From: Bradyrhizobium canariense
Lineage (GTDB): Bacteria > Pseudomonadota > Alphaproteobacteria > Rhizobiales > Xanthobacteraceae
Reading direction: 5' to 3'
NCBI RefSeq assembly: GCF_019402665.1
Contig: NZ_VSST01000063.1
Span: 1 to 64,000, forward strand
DNA length: 64,000 nucleotides
The notes under the pieces are model-generated. The model was not told the DNA's origin and ran no database searches. It was given only the letters and a program-made list of their open reading frames with translations. Below, one piece after another: positions 47,113 to 56,288 of the stretch (its first letter is position 1; every line of letters begins with the position of its first letter). A program made the position numbers and the translations under genes.

Positions 47113-48956
47113 CACAACACGCGAACAACGCACGAAGACCGAGAGCTGCTCGCCGCGCTGCATTGGTCGAACTGTTCAAGCTGCTCAAGCTTGCTCCGCT
47201 GCCCGGTTGGGTGACGCCCGCACTAATTGTCCTTGGCTTGGCTACATCGTTGGCGGAGACGGTCGGGATCACCCTCGTGCTCCTGTTCTTCTATTTCGCC
47301 ATGGGGCAGGTGGAACTTGCAACGTCGACCAGTGGCCTCCTGGGCGAAGCGCTCCGATACGCGGCGAATTGGTTTCAGAGCTCGACCGAAACTGCTGTCG
47401 TTCTGCTCCTTCTCATCATTGCTCGCGGTGCTCTTTCCTTCGTCAACACACTAGTCAGTGCGCGTGTTGGAGAGAAGATCAATGAGGTCGCGCGCAACCG
47501 CGTTCATCTGCAGTATCTGTCAACTTCCTATTCGTTCTTCCAACGCCATGACGAAGCATATCTCATGGAGGTGTTGGGAACCGAGACGTGGGTGATCTCC
47601 GGGGCATACGCGAGTCTTACCCGCATTATCGTGAGCTCGTGTTCGGTGTTTCTCTTCGCGTCCTTTCTGTTGGCGCTCTCAATCAAGGTAACCGTCCTCG
47701 CCCTCGTCGCTTCGATGATTGTGTCGGCCGGATTGCGGCATCTTTCGTTGCCCATGCAGCAGTTGGGTGCCGGTGTAAAGCTGGTTCATCAAAAGCTGGG
47801 TGAGCATATGCTGATGACACTCCAGGGTATGCGCACGATCCGCGCGTATGGCCAGGAGGAGATTCACCAGAAACGCTTCGAGCAGGCCTCGACGCAGGCC
47901 CGACAGGTCGCACTGCGGCTTGCGCGCCTAACCGCTATGATCTCGCCTCTGACGGAGGTGGGATATCTTGTCGTGCTGTTTCTCGTAGTCGCGTTCGCTG
48001 ACTTATGGGGAATCGGTTTCGCGACGAGCCTGACCGCGGTCGCGTTGCTCTATCGATTGCAGCCGCACATGCGAGATTTGGAAGGGAACCTGCTGTATAT
48101 GGCGCAGATCGAGCCTCAGCTTCGGTCCATCAGACACATGCTGTCGACAGATGACAAGGAATATCCGAAGGCCGGGCACGTGGCGGTGGCTAAACTGGAG
48201 GACGGCATCTCCTTTCGCAACGTGACGTTCCGCTATGATGCCGGTACGGAGCCCGCTCTTTTGGATGCTTCGTTTGACATTCCGGCGGGGAAGACCACTG
48301 CGCTCATTGGAGCCAGCGGAGCGGGCAAGACCACGATCGTAAATCTATTGTTACGCCTGTATTCGGCCAGCGAGGGTGACATACGGGTTGATGGCCGATC
48401 CATCGAAGACGTTCGTCGAACCGATTGGCTCGGCATGCTCGCGATTGCGGGCCAGGATGTCGACCTGGTCGAAGGCACGGTAATCGAGAACGTTCGGATG
48501 GCCAAGAACGACGCCTCCGAGGAAGAGGTTCGGCAGGCGCTGCGGGTCGCGGGCATTTCAGAGGTCGTCGAGGCCTTACCCGACAAATACGACACCTGGA
48601 TAGGACAGCATGGCCTGCGCTTCTCGGGCGGTCAGCGGCAGCGTCTTGGTCTTGCACGAGCGGTTGTGCGCAATCCGAAGTTCCTCATCCTCGACGAAGC
48701 GATGAGCGCGCTCGATCTGACGCTTGAGGACAGCATTCGACGCGCTATCCAGCTGCAGTTCAAGAACCGAACCTTGTTGCTCATAACGCATCGCCTGGAT
48801 TCCGTGCGCGATGCGGACCACGTGGTGTGCATTGAAAACGGCCGGGTTCGTGCTGAGGGCCCTCCGGCGAAAGTCCTGGTGAGTCGAGGAGCGTGCGTAA
48901 CAGGAATTTCGCAAGATGATGTGGTTACCTACCGCATGCGGAATACGGTTCCCTAG
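47109..48956 (+). CDS. ABC transporter, fused permease and ATPase (MsbA-like exporter half)
   Basis: 615 residues from ATG 47109, overlapping the previous stop; the frame is open from 46923. Six-helix membrane domain (LIVLGLATSLAETVGITLVL; LVALVASMIVSAGLRH), then the ATPase: Walker A GASGAGKTT (about 400), Q-loop AGQDVDLV, signature LRFSGGQRQRLGLARA (about 505), Walker B FLILDEAMSALD and ITHRL. A homodimeric lipid or glycolipid exporter. It is not the PrtD/PrsD type that goes with RTX proteins: no C39-like N-terminal domain and no adjacent HlyD partner. Confidence 0.93.
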   Translation: MTQHANNARRPRAARRAALVELFKLLKLAPLPGWVTPALIVLGLATSLAETVGITLVLLFFYFAMGQVELATSTSGLLGEALRYAANWFQSSTETAVVLLLLIIARGALSFVNTLVSARVGEKINEVARNRVHLQYLSTSYSFFQRHDEAYLMEVLGTETWVISGAYASLTRIIVSSCSVFLFASFLLALSIKVTVLALVASMIVSAGLRHLSLPMQQLGAGVKLVHQKLGEHMLMTLQGMRTIRAYGQEEIHQKRFEQASTQARQVALRLARLTAMISPLTEVGYLVVLFLVVAFADLWGIGFATSLTAVALLYRLQPHMRDLEGNLLYMAQIEPQLRSIRHMLSTDDKEYPKAGHVAVAKLEDGISFRNVTFRYDAGTEPALLDASFDIPAGKTTALIGASGAGKTTIVNLLLRLYSASEGDIRVDGRSIEDVRRTDWLGMLAIAGQDVDLVEGTVIENVRMAKNDASEEEVRQALRVAGISEVVEALPDKYDTWIGQHGLRFSGGQRQRLGLARAVVRNPKFLILDEAMSALDLTLEDSIRRAIQLQFKNRTLLLITHRLDSVRDADHVVCIENGRVRAEGPPAKVLVSRGACVTGISQDDVVTYRMRNTVP

Positions 48957-49182
48957 TCGGAACCCAGGGTGTCGGCGCCCGCCCGTGAATGACGAGCCCT
49001 GCACTGAGCCTCCTGTTGCAAAGCAGCGCGGTTCACACGAGCCCGTAGCATTACGGTGTCTGTGCAGAAATATCCAGCCACCAGCCGATTCGCTCGTCAT
49101 GCGTCAAATTGCGTCGAATCCATAAGGCTCTTTTGAACGCATGCATAGTTGTGTGCCACGTAAAAGGAGCACGCAATCCATC

Positions 49183-52100
49183 ATGACGATTATCAATGGA
49201 AGCGCCGGTGCCGACGTTCTGTTTGGCGGTACTGGAAATGATGTTCTGACCGGAGGAACAGGCAGCGATACTTTCGTCGTCTCGAAGGGGTACGGCTCCG
49301 ATACCGTCACTGATTTTCAGGCGGGCTTAGGCGGCGATGTGTTGCGATTGCAAAACTACGGCTTTGCGACGTTCGCCAGTTTCCTGGCAGCGGCCGCCCA
49401 AATGGGCTCCGATACGGTTGTGACGCTGTCATCCACCGAAACCTTGACGCTGCAGAACGTCGCGCTTTCGACCTTGGTTGCCAGCAATGTCGCACTGGAC
49501 AGTCCGCTGCCAGCGAGCGGAACGGCATGGAACTGGGCGGGTACCGTCCTCGCGGGCGGCACGCTGACGACCGGGCCGACAAATGACGGCATGGAGGCCG
49601 GCGGCACGGGCGTCACGCTTATCGGCGGAGCAGGGGACGACACCTACTATGTCTATGACCACAACACCAAGGTCGTGGAGCAGGCCGGAGAGGGTATCGA
49701 TACGATCCGTGTCTGGAACATCAACGGATACAGCCTGGTCAATGCGCCGAACGTCGAGAATCTTGTCCTGACGGATAGCGTTCCGTCTCCCGCCACCGGT
49801 AACGACCTCAACAACATCATTGTCGGCAATGCCGGCGACAACATGATCGACGGCGGGCGGGGCAACGATGTGCTGACCGGTGGGGCCGGTCGCGACACCC
49901 TTGTCGTCACCGCGGGCAACGGCAACGACATCGTCACCGACTTTCAGGCGGGCGCCGGCGGAGATGTCCTGCAGCTCAACAACACAGGCTTCAAGACGTT
50001 CGCCGACGTTACGGCGGCCATGAAGCAGGTGGGCACTGACCTTGTCCTGACGACCGCCAACGGCGAAACGATAACGCTTGAAAACACCAGCCTCCAGAAT
50101 CTCACGGCCGCCAATATAAGCATCGTCAGTCCCCCGACCGGACTGGTCCAGACCTTCAACGACGACTTCAACGCGCTCTCCGCGGGCCAGGATCCGAGCC
50201 TGACCTGGCGCACGAGCTATGCCTGGAGCGGAGCCGCAGGGTACGGGCTGGCCGGCGAACAGGAAGTGTATGTCGATCCCAGCTTTTCCGGGCTGCCGGC
50301 CACTCAGGCATCAACGTCGCTCGGGCTTAATCCGTTCTCGATTCAGAACGGTCACCTCGTCATCACGGCGCAACCGCTGCCTGCGAGCGCAACGCCTTAT
50401 ACGGGCAGTGCCATATTTTCGTCGGGCATGATCTCGACTCAAAACAGCTTTACCCAGACCTACGGCTATTTCGAGATGACGGCCACGCTGCCCAGTACAA
50501 GCGGCGCGTGGCCGGCGTTTTGGATGTTGCCGAGCACTGCCAATAACCTCAACACGGAAATCGATGTGCTCGAAGCCTTTGGTCAGGACCCTGACCAGGC
50601 GCATTGGGCCATTCACTCACCGTACGCGCCTTCGACGAACGGGGCCTGGGCCAATACGGCCAACCTGACCGCTGGAGAGCACACGTTTGCGCTCAAATGG
50701 ACGCCCTACGACCTGACATTGTTCGTCGACGGGAAAGAGGTCGCACAGCAGGCGACACCCTCCGACATGAACACGGCGATGTACATGATCGCCAACCTGG
50801 CAATGGGCGGGAGCTGGCCGGGCAACGCCACTGCAGGATCGACGGCGACGATGACCATCGATTCCATCACGGCCTATCAATTGCCGGAGTACACGCTTGC
50901 GAACTACACCCTGCTCACGAGTGGCGCGCCGACCAACACGATCGCGGGAAGCGCGGCAGCAGACACACTGACCGGCACATCCGGCAATGACCTGATCGGT
51001 GGTGCAGGAGGCGCCGATGTCATGACCGGCGGCGCCGGCGATGACACTTATGTCGTGACCGATTCCGGTGCGAAGGTTATCGAGGCCTATGGCGGAGGCA
51101 TCGACACCGTAAACTCCTCGGTGACGTATACGCTTTCGAGCTACGTCGAAAATCTGACGCTCACCGATTCGACGGTCGTCAATGCCACGGGAAATATTCA
51201 GTCCAACATCATCATCGGCAATTCCGCGGCGAACGTGATCACCGGCGGGCTCGGCAATGATATCCTGACCGGGGGCGGCAGCGCGGATACCTTCGTATTT
51301 AACTCCGGCGACGGTTCGGACATCATCACCGACTTCTCGCCGGGATCGGGCGCCGGACACGATGTTGTCCAGTTGAACGGCTTCGCCTTTACCTCATTCG
51401 CCGACGTTCAAGCGGCTATGAGCCAGGTCGGAAGCGACGTGTATCTGAAGCTGACGAGCCAGGATACCTTGGTGTTCCGCAACACGACGGTCTCGGCGTT
51501 TACCGGCGACGACTTTCAGTTGCCTGCGACGCCGCCGGTCGGGGGGACGATCACATCATGGATCAGCGGGAAAGCGAGCAGCCGCATGGTGTATGGCACC
51601 GCGGCCAACGACAAGCTCTCGGCGCTCAATATCGATGACACGCTCATCGGAGGGAACGGCGACGACACCTACGTCATCGGAAGCGCAAACCAGAAGATCG
51701 TCGAGAATCCCGGCGGCGGCATCGACAGTGTGGAGGCATGGACGTCGCACACGCTGTCCACGAACGTCGAAAACCTGACGTTGATGATGGGCGGGCTCGC
51801 GGGTGTCGGCAATCAAATGGCAAACCGTATGGTCGGTTCGAGCGGCGACGACATCCTGGACGGCGCCGGCGGGAATGACTGGCTCTCCGGAGGAGCCGGA
51901 AACGATACGTTCATTTACAATGGAGGCAGCGGCAACGATACGGTCGCCGATTTCCACGTCTTCACGAGTGCGACTGCCGAACACGACAAGCTGAGTCTGA
52001 AAGGTTACGACAGCGGCGCCTATTTGACCCATGTGAACGATGTGTGGACCGTTCACTACGCTGGTGGAGCGGATACGCTGCGCATTGCCGGCGTCACCAG

Positions 52101-54420
52101 CTTGACGTCGGCGGACTATTCATTCATTTCCGCGACGAATTCGCCGATGGCGATGAGGTCTATCGCCGTGCCGACGATCTCGGCGGTCAACGACAGTGGC
52201 TCGATCGTGTCGGGCCTCATCAATACAAATCATCTGGTTCTCACGGGTCGCGCGCAACCAGGTTTAACCGTCAAGGTTTTCGACGGGGCAAATCAGATCG
52301 GCACGACGATCGCCGACGGCAACGGTAGCTGGAGTACGGCGACGGCATTGCTGGCTGAAGGCGGGCACGCTTTTGCCGCCTCAGCGATGGACGGGGTCGG
52401 AAACCTCACCGCGCTTTCAGCCGGGGTCAATGTCACCATCGATACGCTCGCCCCGAACGTGCCCAAGCTCGCGTCGTTCTCGCCAGACAGCAACGTTGCC
52501 GGCGATGGCATCACCAATGTCAACCACGTGAATTTGACTGGAACCGCGGACGCCGGGAGCACCGTTCAGGTCTTCGACGGAGCGACGATGATCGGAACGG
52601 CGATCGCCGATGCCAACGGAGCCTGGTCTTTTGACACAGCAACGTTGGCGGACGGTAATCACACCTTTACCGGCAAGACCGCGGACGCCGCCGGAAACGT
52701 CAGCGCTTCCTCCGGCGCGTTGAAGGTCGCGGTCGATACGCGTGCGCCGGTTGCACCTATCCTGACCTCGGGCGCACCTGGAGCTTCGGGCGCGATAATC
52801 GTTTCCGGCACGGCCGAGGCCGGAAGTACTGTCCGCCTGCACGAGGGCTCGACTTTGCTCGGCACGGGCGTCGCGGCGACGAGTGGGGCCTGGAGCGTCA
52901 CCACCGGGGCGCTCACGGCGGGGCAACACAGCTTCACCGCGACCGCCACCGACATCGCCGGTAATTTGAGCCTGCTTTCGAACGCTCTCAGCTCCGCCGT
53001 CGGTACGGTGATCGAAGCGGCGGGCACGACATCGCTTATCAAGTCGGGAAGCAACTTTTACCTTTCGACGGCCGGCTCATCGGTGATCCTGAAGAATGGC
53101 GGAACAGCGGTTGTCGCGGGGCAGCTTGGCTCATGGGTGCCAGTGGCTGCGGAAGCGTCATCGAACGGCTACCTCGTCGCGTGGAAGATTCCCTCGACCG
53201 GCCAGTTCGCAGTCTGGAGCACCGACAGCAACGGCAATTTCGTATTCAACTATTTGAACAAGCTGCCCGGCACCGATCCGGCTCTTACATCGAGCGAGAC
53301 CCTCTTTCATCAGGATCTCAACGGGGATGGCGTGATTGGTCTTCCACCAGCGCCTCAGAAGGTTTCGGGCACGACAATCGAGGCGTCCGGCTCGACCAGC
53401 CTGGTTCTGGTTGGCTCGAATTACTTGTTCGACGCGATGGCCAGCGGCGCGGGGCCGACCTTGAAGTACGGTGGCGTAGCGGTTGTGTCAGGACAGTTCG
53501 GCGCCTGGACGCCGGTGGGCGTGGAACAAACGACCAGCGGCTATGATGTAGCCTGGAAGATTCCGGCCACCGGCGAACTCTGTGTGTGGATCACGGACAG
53601 CAATGGCAACTATGTATCGAACCTCCTGAACAAGATGTCCCCGACCGACCCTGCTCTTAAAGCAGTCGAGACGACTTTTTATCAAGACCTCAATGGCGAT
53701 GGTGTAATCAATACGTCATCGACCATCCTCAAAATCTCCGGAAATGTCGTACTGAATCTGGGCAATATGTCACAGGCCGTGACGGTCGACCCGGGCGCCA
53801 CGCTCGAATTGTCTGGCGCCGCTTCCGGGTCGATCACCTTCAAGGCGTCGACCGGCAATCTGGTGTTGGACCACGCGTCACAATTTACGGGAACGCTCAT
53901 CGGTCTGACGGGTGACGGCACCGCGTCCAATTCCAACCATATCGACCTGAAGGACATCGCGTACGGAGCGGGAACGTCGGCGTCCTTTTCCGGCAGCACA
54001 GCCGGTGGCGTGTTGACCGTGGTCGATGCTCAAAATCACACGGCACATATCTCGCTTGTTGGCGACTACACCAACTCGACCTTCAATCTCTCGAGCGACG
54101 GATCCGGGGGCACGCTGGTCATCGATCCTCCGAAGGCCGGCTTCGACTTTTCGGCGGTTGCGCCGTCGCAGCCGCCTGCTGCCGCACCGGCCGTCGGCCC
54201 CGCGCGCCTGGGGGACGGTGGCTTCGTGTTCGAGCAGTCCGCTAGCTCCAACGGACATGACATAATCGGCCAGGCGTTTGATCAATCGACCGGGGCAGTG
54301 TTCCTCTCGGCGACCACTTGGCCAGGTGTTGACACAGGCGTTCATCAGGTCGACGCCGTTCACGCGATCGCCGCGATCGATGTCCATCTAGCCGCGTTGC
54401 ACGGCTTCATCCTTCACTAA
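49183..54420 (+). CDS. Large RTX exoprotein with GH16 glycanase, Ig-like and Trp-rich domains
   Basis: 1,745 residues from ATG 49183 (AAAGGAG 13 bases off); ATG 49141 adds 14. N-terminal RTX repeats (GGTGNDVLTGGTGSD) sit before and after a GH16 domain (about 325-567, catalytic EIDVLE at 459-464, active site W-P-A-F-W upstream). Further RTX blocks follow to about 960, then three Ig-like repeats (about 1000-1272; DGANQIGTTIADGNGSW, DGATMIGTAIADANGAW), then two Trp-rich repeats ending in Ca-type loops DLNGDGVIG/DLNGDGVIN. No signal peptide; type I secretion is expected, as for ExsH and PlyA/B. Nothing here encodes its exporter. Confidence 0.93.
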   Translation: MTIINGSAGADVLFGGTGNDVLTGGTGSDTFVVSKGYGSDTVTDFQAGLGGDVLRLQNYGFATFASFLAAAAQMGSDTVVTLSSTETLTLQNVALSTLVASNVALDSPLPASGTAWNWAGTVLAGGTLTTGPTNDGMEAGGTGVTLIGGAGDDTYYVYDHNTKVVEQAGEGIDTIRVWNINGYSLVNAPNVENLVLTDSVPSPATGNDLNNIIVGNAGDNMIDGGRGNDVLTGGAGRDTLVVTAGNGNDIVTDFQAGAGGDVLQLNNTGFKTFADVTAAMKQVGTDLVLTTANGETITLENTSLQNLTAANISIVSPPTGLVQTFNDDFNALSAGQDPSLTWRTSYAWSGAAGYGLAGEQEVYVDPSFSGLPATQASTSLGLNPFSIQNGHLVITAQPLPASATPYTGSAIFSSGMISTQNSFTQTYGYFEMTATLPSTSGAWPAFWMLPSTANNLNTEIDVLEAFGQDPDQAHWAIHSPYAPSTNGAWANTANLTAGEHTFALKWTPYDLTLFVDGKEVAQQATPSDMNTAMYMIANLAMGGSWPGNATAGSTATMTIDSITAYQLPEYTLANYTLLTSGAPTNTIAGSAAADTLTGTSGNDLIGGAGGADVMTGGAGDDTYVVTDSGAKVIEAYGGGIDTVNSSVTYTLSSYVENLTLTDSTVVNATGNIQSNIIIGNSAANVITGGLGNDILTGGGSADTFVFNSGDGSDIITDFSPGSGAGHDVVQLNGFAFTSFADVQAAMSQVGSDVYLKLTSQDTLVFRNTTVSAFTGDDFQLPATPPVGGTITSWISGKASSRMVYGTAANDKLSALNIDDTLIGGNGDDTYVIGSANQKIVENPGGGIDSVEAWTSHTLSTNVENLTLMMGGLAGVGNQMANRMVGSSGDDILDGAGGNDWLSGGAGNDTFIYNGGSGNDTVADFHVFTSATAEHDKLSLKGYDSGAYLTHVNDVWTVHYAGGADTLRIAGVTSLTSADYSFISATNSPMAMRSIAVPTISAVNDSGSIVSGLINTNHLVLTGRAQPGLTVKVFDGANQIGTTIADGNGSWSTATALLAEGGHAFAASAMDGVGNLTALSAGVNVTIDTLAPNVPKLASFSPDSNVAGDGITNVNHVNLTGTADAGSTVQVFDGATMIGTAIADANGAWSFDTATLADGNHTFTGKTADAAGNVSASSGALKVAVDTRAPVAPILTSGAPGASGAIIVSGTAEAGSTVRLHEGSTLLGTGVAATSGAWSVTTGALTAGQHSFTATATDIAGNLSLLSNALSSAVGTVIEAAGTTSLIKSGSNFYLSTAGSSVILKNGGTAVVAGQLGSWVPVAAEASSNGYLVAWKIPSTGQFAVWSTDSNGNFVFNYLNKLPGTDPALTSSETLFHQDLNGDGVIGLPPAPQKVSGTTIEASGSTSLVLVGSNYLFDAMASGAGPTLKYGGVAVVSGQFGAWTPVGVEQTTSGYDVAWKIPATGELCVWITDSNGNYVSNLLNKMSPTDPALKAVETTFYQDLNGDGVINTSSTILKISGNVVLNLGNMSQAVTVDPGATLELSGAASGSITFKASTGNLVLDHASQFTGTLIGLTGDGTASNSNHIDLKDIAYGAGTSASFSGSTAGGVLTVVDAQNHTAHISLVGDYTNSTFNLSSDGSGGTLVIDPPKAGFDFSAVAPSQPPAAAPAVGPARLGDGGFVFEQSASSNGHDIIGQAFDQSTGAVFLSATTWPGVDTGVHQVDAVHAIAAIDVHLAALHGFILH
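53002..53712 (+). repeat. Tandem Trp-rich/EF-loop protein repeat within the RTX exoprotein
   Basis: Two in-frame units: 53002-53340 (residues 1274-1386) and 53368-53712 (1396-1510). Both start GTxIEAxGxTSL, share YxVAWKIPxTG, VWxTDSNGN and end DLNGDGVI. Their similarity is high at protein level and clear in DNA, so they arose by duplication within the gene. Confidence 0.88.
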
Positions 54421-55882
54421 AGGCCTTTGCCTTTCGAAAAACGTTGCGCAATACGCGTTTCGCCAATGCCCGTTTTCCCGCGAAGAAGGTCATGGGGAGG
54501 AGATATGATGCATAGGCAAGCGCCAGCAGCGCAGCCAGCCCAGCGAAGGAGTTTCCATCCAATGAGATGATCGAAATGCTTGTGACGGCCGCCGCAACGC
54601 CACAACCGATCCAATGCGGGACAGTCGTCTTGATCAGGCTCCTTGTCGTCACGGGGCCATGACGACCGATCGATATGGCGTAAAGCGGCAGCACGACCGT
54701 GCAGTTCACCAGCGTATACGCCGCGGCGATTCCAAGCGCGCCCCAGGGAAGACCGATGAGGAATGAGGTCACGTTGATCAGGGCGGTCCAAACGCCGAGC
54801 CTGAAGTACTCTTGGCCACGTCCTTGACTGAGGAATAGCCAAGCTGCCGTCGCGGTCGCGACCTGGATCAAGCCCGCGACGCCAAGCCAAGAAAAAATCG
54901 GGGCGGCACCCACCCAATGCTCGCCAAGGAGAACTCTGAAGAGCGGCTCCGAGAGCAGGATGGCGAAGACGATGCCCGGCTGACATATCAGCATAACCAT
55001 GGAAAGGGCATCGTTGTAGGTGCTCAGATATCTCTCCTTCTCGAAACGAAGCCGTGAAAGCAACGGGACAATCACCTGGCCGATGGGGTTGTGTAATTGG
55101 ATGATCGGCAGCAGCAACAGCTTATAGGCCCGATCGTACAGGCCGAGTTCGTCGCTCCCTCGAAATCTGCCGATCAGAATGTTGTCCGCATTTCTCGAGA
55201 GATAGTTGGCCAGATTGAACCCTGACACGTGCAGGCCAAATCGCGCCATGTGCCGCGTCTCGCTGTCCAGACGGGGATATCCAGGGCGATAGCCAGAGTA
55301 CGCCCAGATCCCGACTGTCGAAATGAGCGTGAGAACGAGCGTGGACAGGTAAAGTGCCCAATAGTCTCTCAAGATGATTACGGCGACGATCCCTGCGGCA
55401 ACGGAAGCGGTTGTCGCAGCGACGTCCAGGATTGCCAGGGGCTTGAACCGGGATTCTCTGGCAAGTAGCGCCGCCGGAACGGTCGGAAGGCCAGCAATGA
55501 AGCTTAGGCCGGCAATTGCGATCATGAGCTGTTGAAGCCTCCTATCGCCGTAAAACAGCGCAGCCGGATGGGCGCACAACGCCAGAACGAGAGCGGATGC
55601 CGCGGAAGCGAGCACCGACAGCCAGAACAGCGCATCGATCTGGCCCTTGGCGATTTCCGTGCGTTGAATGATGGTCTGTCCAATGCCGATGTCCTTGATG
55701 AGCCCGAGGAACGTTGCAGCCGTCGCAGACATGGCCAGCAGGCCGAAGTCTGACGGGGCAAGATTTCGCGTCGAGAATATCATCAAGACAAAACCGGCCG
55801 TCAGTTTCCAGGCCTGGGAACCGCCCGTTATGAGGATGTTGGTTACGGCCCGTGACTTGCTATCTCTGTCCAACGAGCTCAC
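54407..55882 (-). CDS. Wzx-type polysaccharide flippase (second copy)
   Basis: 491 residues from GTG 55882 (GAGGTGGCGGGG ahead); a TTG at 55927 adds 15. About fourteen membrane segments; first is SQAWKLTAGFVLMIFSTRNL, then PSDFGLLAMSATAATFLGLIKD, and SRNADNILIGRFRGSDELGLYDRAYK in the middle, the MOP family pattern. Its last 14 bases overlap the RTX gene tail to tail. It should flip lipid-linked glycan. Sequence is clearly different from the flippase at 26943, so the two probably serve different glycans. Confidence 0.9.
   Translation of the reverse strand: MSSLDRDSKSRAVTNILITGGSQAWKLTAGFVLMIFSTRNLAPSDFGLLAMSATAATFLGLIKDIGIGQTIIQRTEIAKGQIDALFWLSVLASAASALVLALCAHPAALFYGDRRLQQLMIAIAGLSFIAGLPTVPAALLARESRFKPLAILDVAATTASVAAGIVAVIILRDYWALYLSTLVLTLISTVGIWAYSGYRPGYPRLDSETRHMARFGLHVSGFNLANYLSRNADNILIGRFRGSDELGLYDRAYKLLLLPIIQLHNPIGQVIVPLLSRLRFEKERYLSTYNDALSMVMLICQPGIVFAILLSEPLFRVLLGEHWVGAAPIFSWLGVAGLIQVATATAAWLFLSQGRGQEYFRLGVWTALINVTSFLIGLPWGALGIAAAYTLVNCTVVLPLYAISIGRHGPVTTRSLIKTTVPHWIGCGVAAAVTSISIISLDGNSFAGLAALLALAYASYLLPMTFFAGKRALAKRVLRNVFRKAKAFSEG
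54419..54434. terminator. Weak convergent hairpin at the RTX/flippase junction
   Basis: AAAGGC (54419-54424) pairs with GCCTTT (54429-54434) around a 4-base loop, in the overlap of the two 3' ends. With only six pairs and flanking A-rich and T-rich bases it could act as a bidirectional terminator, but it is marginal. Confidence 0.3.
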
Positions 55883-56288
55883 CCCCGCCACCTCAACAGT
55901 CTTGCGCGGTCTTGCGCCTGCCAGCAATGCCGCGGGAAATCCAGCGCGCTGAACGATGGCGGTTCCGATCGTCTCCGGCTTTTAGCTTGGCCTTGACACG
56001 AACGGAAGACGTGATCGGGCGATGTGGAATCGGCTACCTGGGCGAGCCTGGTCGAAATAGATTTCAAACGAGGGCCTGACCATCACCAATGTCAATGCCG
56101 AGATTTGTGGTCCAATCGATGCCCGCAGTGTGTCCTATTTCAATTCGCAGTGCTGAGGTTCCCGTGAGATGATTTTGTGAGCACTCACGCCAGGGGAAAG
56201 GCAACATGCGCTTGCGATGTTTGCAGACCGCTGCTGATTCTATATGTTCGGTTGATCTCGATGGCGAAGCACCGGAGTTCGAGACGGG
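55883..56288. other. Divergent intergenic region
   Basis: About 400 bases between the second flippase and the HTTM gene. Short frames at 55852-56079 and 56177-56431 are shadows. Promoters for both genes must be here; none assigned. Confidence 0.35.

Noticed and set aside
47109..48956. ABC protein as the type I exporter of the RTX protein next door
   Set aside because: It lacks the type I-specific N-terminal domain and an HlyD-like neighbour, and it is coupled to glycosyltransferases instead.
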